Source: Paratinospora sagittata (Eukaryota; Streptophyta; Magnoliopsida; Ranunculales; Menispermaceae). From it: a stretch of DNA of 64,000 nucleotides. Below, one piece after another: positions 61,492-64,000 of the stretch. The stretch's first letter is position 1. Every line of letters begins with the position of its first letter. The stretch is from contig JAYMFD010001271.1 of the NCBI GenBank assembly GCA_035771175.1, forward strand, positions 1,488,001-1,552,000. The letters run 5' to 3'. The translations under genes and the position numbers were made by a program. The notes under the pieces are model-generated. The model did not search any database. It had not been told where the DNA came from and saw only the letters and a list, made by a program, of their open reading frames with translations.

Positions 61492-62675
61492 AACAACTTT
61501 AGATTAAACAATGTTTTGAATTCAAATCATTTCCTACTCTCTTGCTTTTTAAGCTGCAATTGCTAATTTAATAAAACACTCATTGTCTAATTTTAAAAGA
61601 TACAACACACACGATTTCTGCAAGTTAGACTGAGCTTTCCGAAGAGTATTTCAAAAGAAGAAAGTCGTGATTCTTGCATTGCCAATAAATGCTTCGACCC
61701 GAATCAAAGTTGGAAACTGTCTTGAAGATAATTTCATTGTTTAACAAGTTTTTCATTATATCCCTTTTGTGCTTAGATTTTAAGAAGCAATTCATTGTTT
61801 TAAATAGTAAGTAGATGAAGTGTTCTCAGTAATAGAACACAACACATCACCTATATTCTTTCTCTGAGAGCTACAACTAATCATCAAGAACACATCAAAT
61901 TATAGCTATCAAAGTCTACAAAGATGAAGCTCTAAGAACGAAGATATATCTCAATGCTAATGCGTTAGTTCAATCTTAGGTGTGTAGGGTAACCTCTCGA
62001 TCAATCTCAGAACGAAAACTCTCTAAATTGCAAAGTCTTCAATATCACTTGGATTTTGTATTTGATTTTGACAAAATATTTTCCGAAAGGTTTTAATCAT
62101 AATTTCAATGAGTTTTGAATGATTTAAAAGTGTTTTGAGTTAATGAAATGGTTCTTAAGTGTTAAAATATTAATTTTTCTAAAATCGGGCTATCCACCAC
62201 TTTGCCAAAATTTTACAAAAGGTAATAGCGCACTATCAGTGTTGATAGCACGCTGATAGGGTTGAATAATCAAAAATCAATTTTTCTGGAAAATTGCCTA
62301 CAACGCGTTATCCCTCGCTATCCCTTTTGATAACTCGCTATAAAGTAGTTACCGTGATTTTTCGATTTTTACTAAAATCGGCAATTGCGTGCAATAGGCC
62401 TAGATTGCACGCTAACCGAAAGTCCAAAAAACTCGAGCTCTTGGGTATGTGTATATCGACTTACAATAGCCCGCTATAAGTCATTAGTGGGCATGATACA
62501 CAACCCAATTGCATGCTATCGAAGTTTGAATTAGAAATCTCACATTTCTAACGAGAAAAACGAAGGCCCTTTCCCTTGCTCGATTTTTCCAATCCTTACA
62601 CAGTTTTGACGGGGAATCGTAATTGAAATAATCTCCACTAACACATGGATGATGCCCATTGTTTCGTACGGCCAA
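61492..62675 (+). repeat. Satellite unit U53 (1184 bp, class B)
   Basis: Head like U47 ('aaatagtaagtag', 'gtaatagaac', 'gatgaagctc'). Then 'gagttaatg', 'tttctaaaatc', 'gtgatttttcg', 'aaaatcggcaattgcg' and 'ctaaccgaaag', the last being a class C-type mark on a class B unit. Confidence 0.97.
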
Positions 62676-63857
62676 AACAACTTTAGATTAAACAATGTTT
62701 TGAATTCAAATCATTTCCTACTCTCTTGCTCTTTAAGCTGCAATTGCTAATTTAATAAAACACTCATTGTCTAATTTTAAAAGATACAACACACACGATT
62801 TCAGCAAGTTAGACTAAGCTTTCCGAAGAGTATTTCAAAAGAAGAAAGTCGTGATTCTTGCATTGCCAATAAATGCTCCGACCCGAATCAAAGTTGGAAA
62901 CTGTCTTGAAGATAATTTCATTGTTTAACAAGTTTTTCATTATATCCCTTTTGTGCTTAGATTTTAAGAAGCAATTAATTGTTTTAAATTGTAAGTATAT
63001 GAAGTGTTCTCAGTAATAGAACACAACACATCACCTATATTCTTTCTCTGAGAGCTACAACTAATCATCAAGAACACATCAAATTATAGCTATCAAAGTC
63101 TACAAAGATGAAGCTCTAAGAACGAAGATATATCTCAATGCTAATGCGTTAGTTCAATCTTAGGTGTGTAGGGTAACCTCTCGATCAATCTCAGAACGAA
63201 AACTCTCTAAATTGCAAAGTCTTCAATATCACTTGGATTTTGTATTTGATTTTGACAAAATATTTTCCGAAAGGTTTTAATAATAATTTCAATGAGTTTT
63301 GAATGATTTAATAGTGTTTTGAGTCAATGAAATGGTTTTGAAGTGTTAAAATATTAATTTTTCCAAAATCGGCCTATCCACCACTTTGCCAAAATTTTAC
63401 AAAAGGTAATAGCGCACTATCAGTGTTGATGGCACGCTGATAGGGTTGAATAATCAAAATCAATTTTTCTGGAAAATTGCCTACAACGCGCTATCCCTCG
63501 CTATCCCTTTTGATAACTCGCTATAAAGTAGTTACCGTGATCTTTCGATTTTTTCTAAAATGGGCAATAGCGTGCAATAGGCCTAGATTGCACGCGTACG
63601 GAAAGTCCAAAAAATCGAGCTCTTGGGTATGTGTATATCGACTTACAATAGCCCGCTATAAGTCACTAGGGGGCATGATACACAACCCAATTGCATGCTA
63701 TCGAAGTTTGAATTAGAAATCTCACATTTCTAACGAGAAAAACGAAGGCCCTTTCCCTTGCTCGATTTTTCCAATCCTTACACAGTTTTGACGGGGAATC
63801 GTAATTGAAATAATCTCCACTAACACATGGATGATGCCCATTGTTTCGTACGGCCAA
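62676..63857 (+). repeat. Satellite unit U54 (1182 bp, class B)
   Basis: Marks are 'gactaagc', 'gctccgacc', 'gcaattaattg', 'taatagtgtttt', 'aatcaaaatcaattttt' (1 bp lost), 'gattttttctaaaatgg', 'cacgcgtacgg' and 'gtcactaggg'. The last three are shared with U45. Confidence 0.97.
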
Positions 63858-64000
63858 AACAACTTTAGATTAAACAATGTTTTGAATTCAAATCATTTCC
63901 TACTCTCTTGCTCTTTAAGCTGCAATTGCTAATTTAATAAAACACTCATTGTCTAATTTTAAAAGATACAACACACACGATTTCAGCAAGTTAGACTAAG
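63858..64000 (+). repeat. Satellite unit, partial (right edge)
   Basis: The first 143 bp of the next unit, with 'gactaag' at the very end as in U54. The array continues beyond the window. Confidence 0.95.

Larger units (their letters stand above)
1..64000 (+). repeat. ~1.18-kb tandem satellite array filling the window
   Basis: The motif 'gatgcccattgtttcg' followed by 'cggccaa' recurs 55 times, always in the same orientation, at intervals of 1171-1192 bp with one 1117-bp exception. All sequence between these anchors aligns from unit to unit, with mostly single-base differences. Lengths fall into two main classes, about 1174 and 1183 bp. Classes used in the entries below: A = short with 'aatcaaaaatcaattttt'; B = long, same haplotype plus a 10-bp duplication; C = short with 'aaccaaaaatcaaatttt'. 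No stretch of unrelated DNA and no gene interrupts the array, and both ends run off the window. Role cannot be read from sequence; centromeric, pericentromeric, knob or subtelomeric heterochromatin are all possible. Confidence 0.98.

Noticed and set aside
1..64000. CRISPR array
   Set aside because: The periodic unit is ~1.18 kb with no short repeat/unique spacer alternation and no cas genes.
1..64000. Ribosomal DNA or its intergenic spacer
   Set aside because: No conserved rRNA stretch is visible in any unit, and the unit is too short to contain 18S or 25S genes.
1..64000. CENP-B box or telomeric repeats
   Set aside because: I found no match to the CENP-B box core and no runs of TTAGGG- or TTTAGGG-type repeats. 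The 'gtagggtaacc' stretch is a single occurrence per unit.

Overview
The whole 64 kb window is one head-to-tail satellite DNA array. A unit of about 1.17-1.19 kb repeats without interruption: a partial copy at 1-272, 54 complete copies (U1-U54), and a partial copy at 63858-64000. Unit edges here are set, by convention, right after the conserved 'cggccaa' motif. All units point the same way. I see no protein-coding gene, tRNA, rRNA, CRISPR array, telomere repeat or inserted transposon. The organism is a eukaryote, because such arrays belong to heterochromatin (centromeric, pericentromeric or subtelomeric). A plant is my best guess from the AT-rich, LTR-like look of the unit, but nothing in the window fixes the species.

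Each unit has two parts. About 850 bp is AT-rich sequence without clear internal repeats; it holds one short hairpin (arms GTGTTCTC/GAGAACAC). The other ~300 bp is a cluster of GC-rich 'TAGCRCGCTA'-like motifs, many in pairs about 20 bp apart, arranged in three dyads: CTATCA/TGATAG, a perfect 11+8+11 inverted repeat, and a nested 68-bp palindrome. Three haplotypes can be told apart in this cluster. Class A is short (about 1174 bp) with 'aatcaaaaatcaattttt'. Class B has the same sequence plus an exact 10-bp duplication of CGCTATCCCT, and is about 1183 bp. Class C is short with 'aaccaaaaatcaaatttt'. The 10-bp duplication occurs only on the class A background.

Region by region: 1-28568 is a mosaic of A, B and C with trimeric (3541 bp) and dimeric (2.37 kb) higher-order repeats and a roughly 11.79-kb spaced duplication. 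28569-46177 contains only short units (C with a few A) and a five-unit, 5870-bp higher-order repeat. 46178-64000 is almost all class B, with a 2366-bp dimeric higher-order repeat. An atypical unit (U40, 1192 bp) sits exactly at the last switch. The two partly overlapping short open frames that recur in most units begin with TTG, are broken in several units and change frame with the 10-bp indel; I regard them as non-coding.

Nothing here works as a gene system. The interest lies in the internal dyad-rich motif cluster and in the record of recent unequal exchange: blocks of 1, 2, 3, 5 and 10 units are duplicated, some with no visible differences over more than 3 kb.
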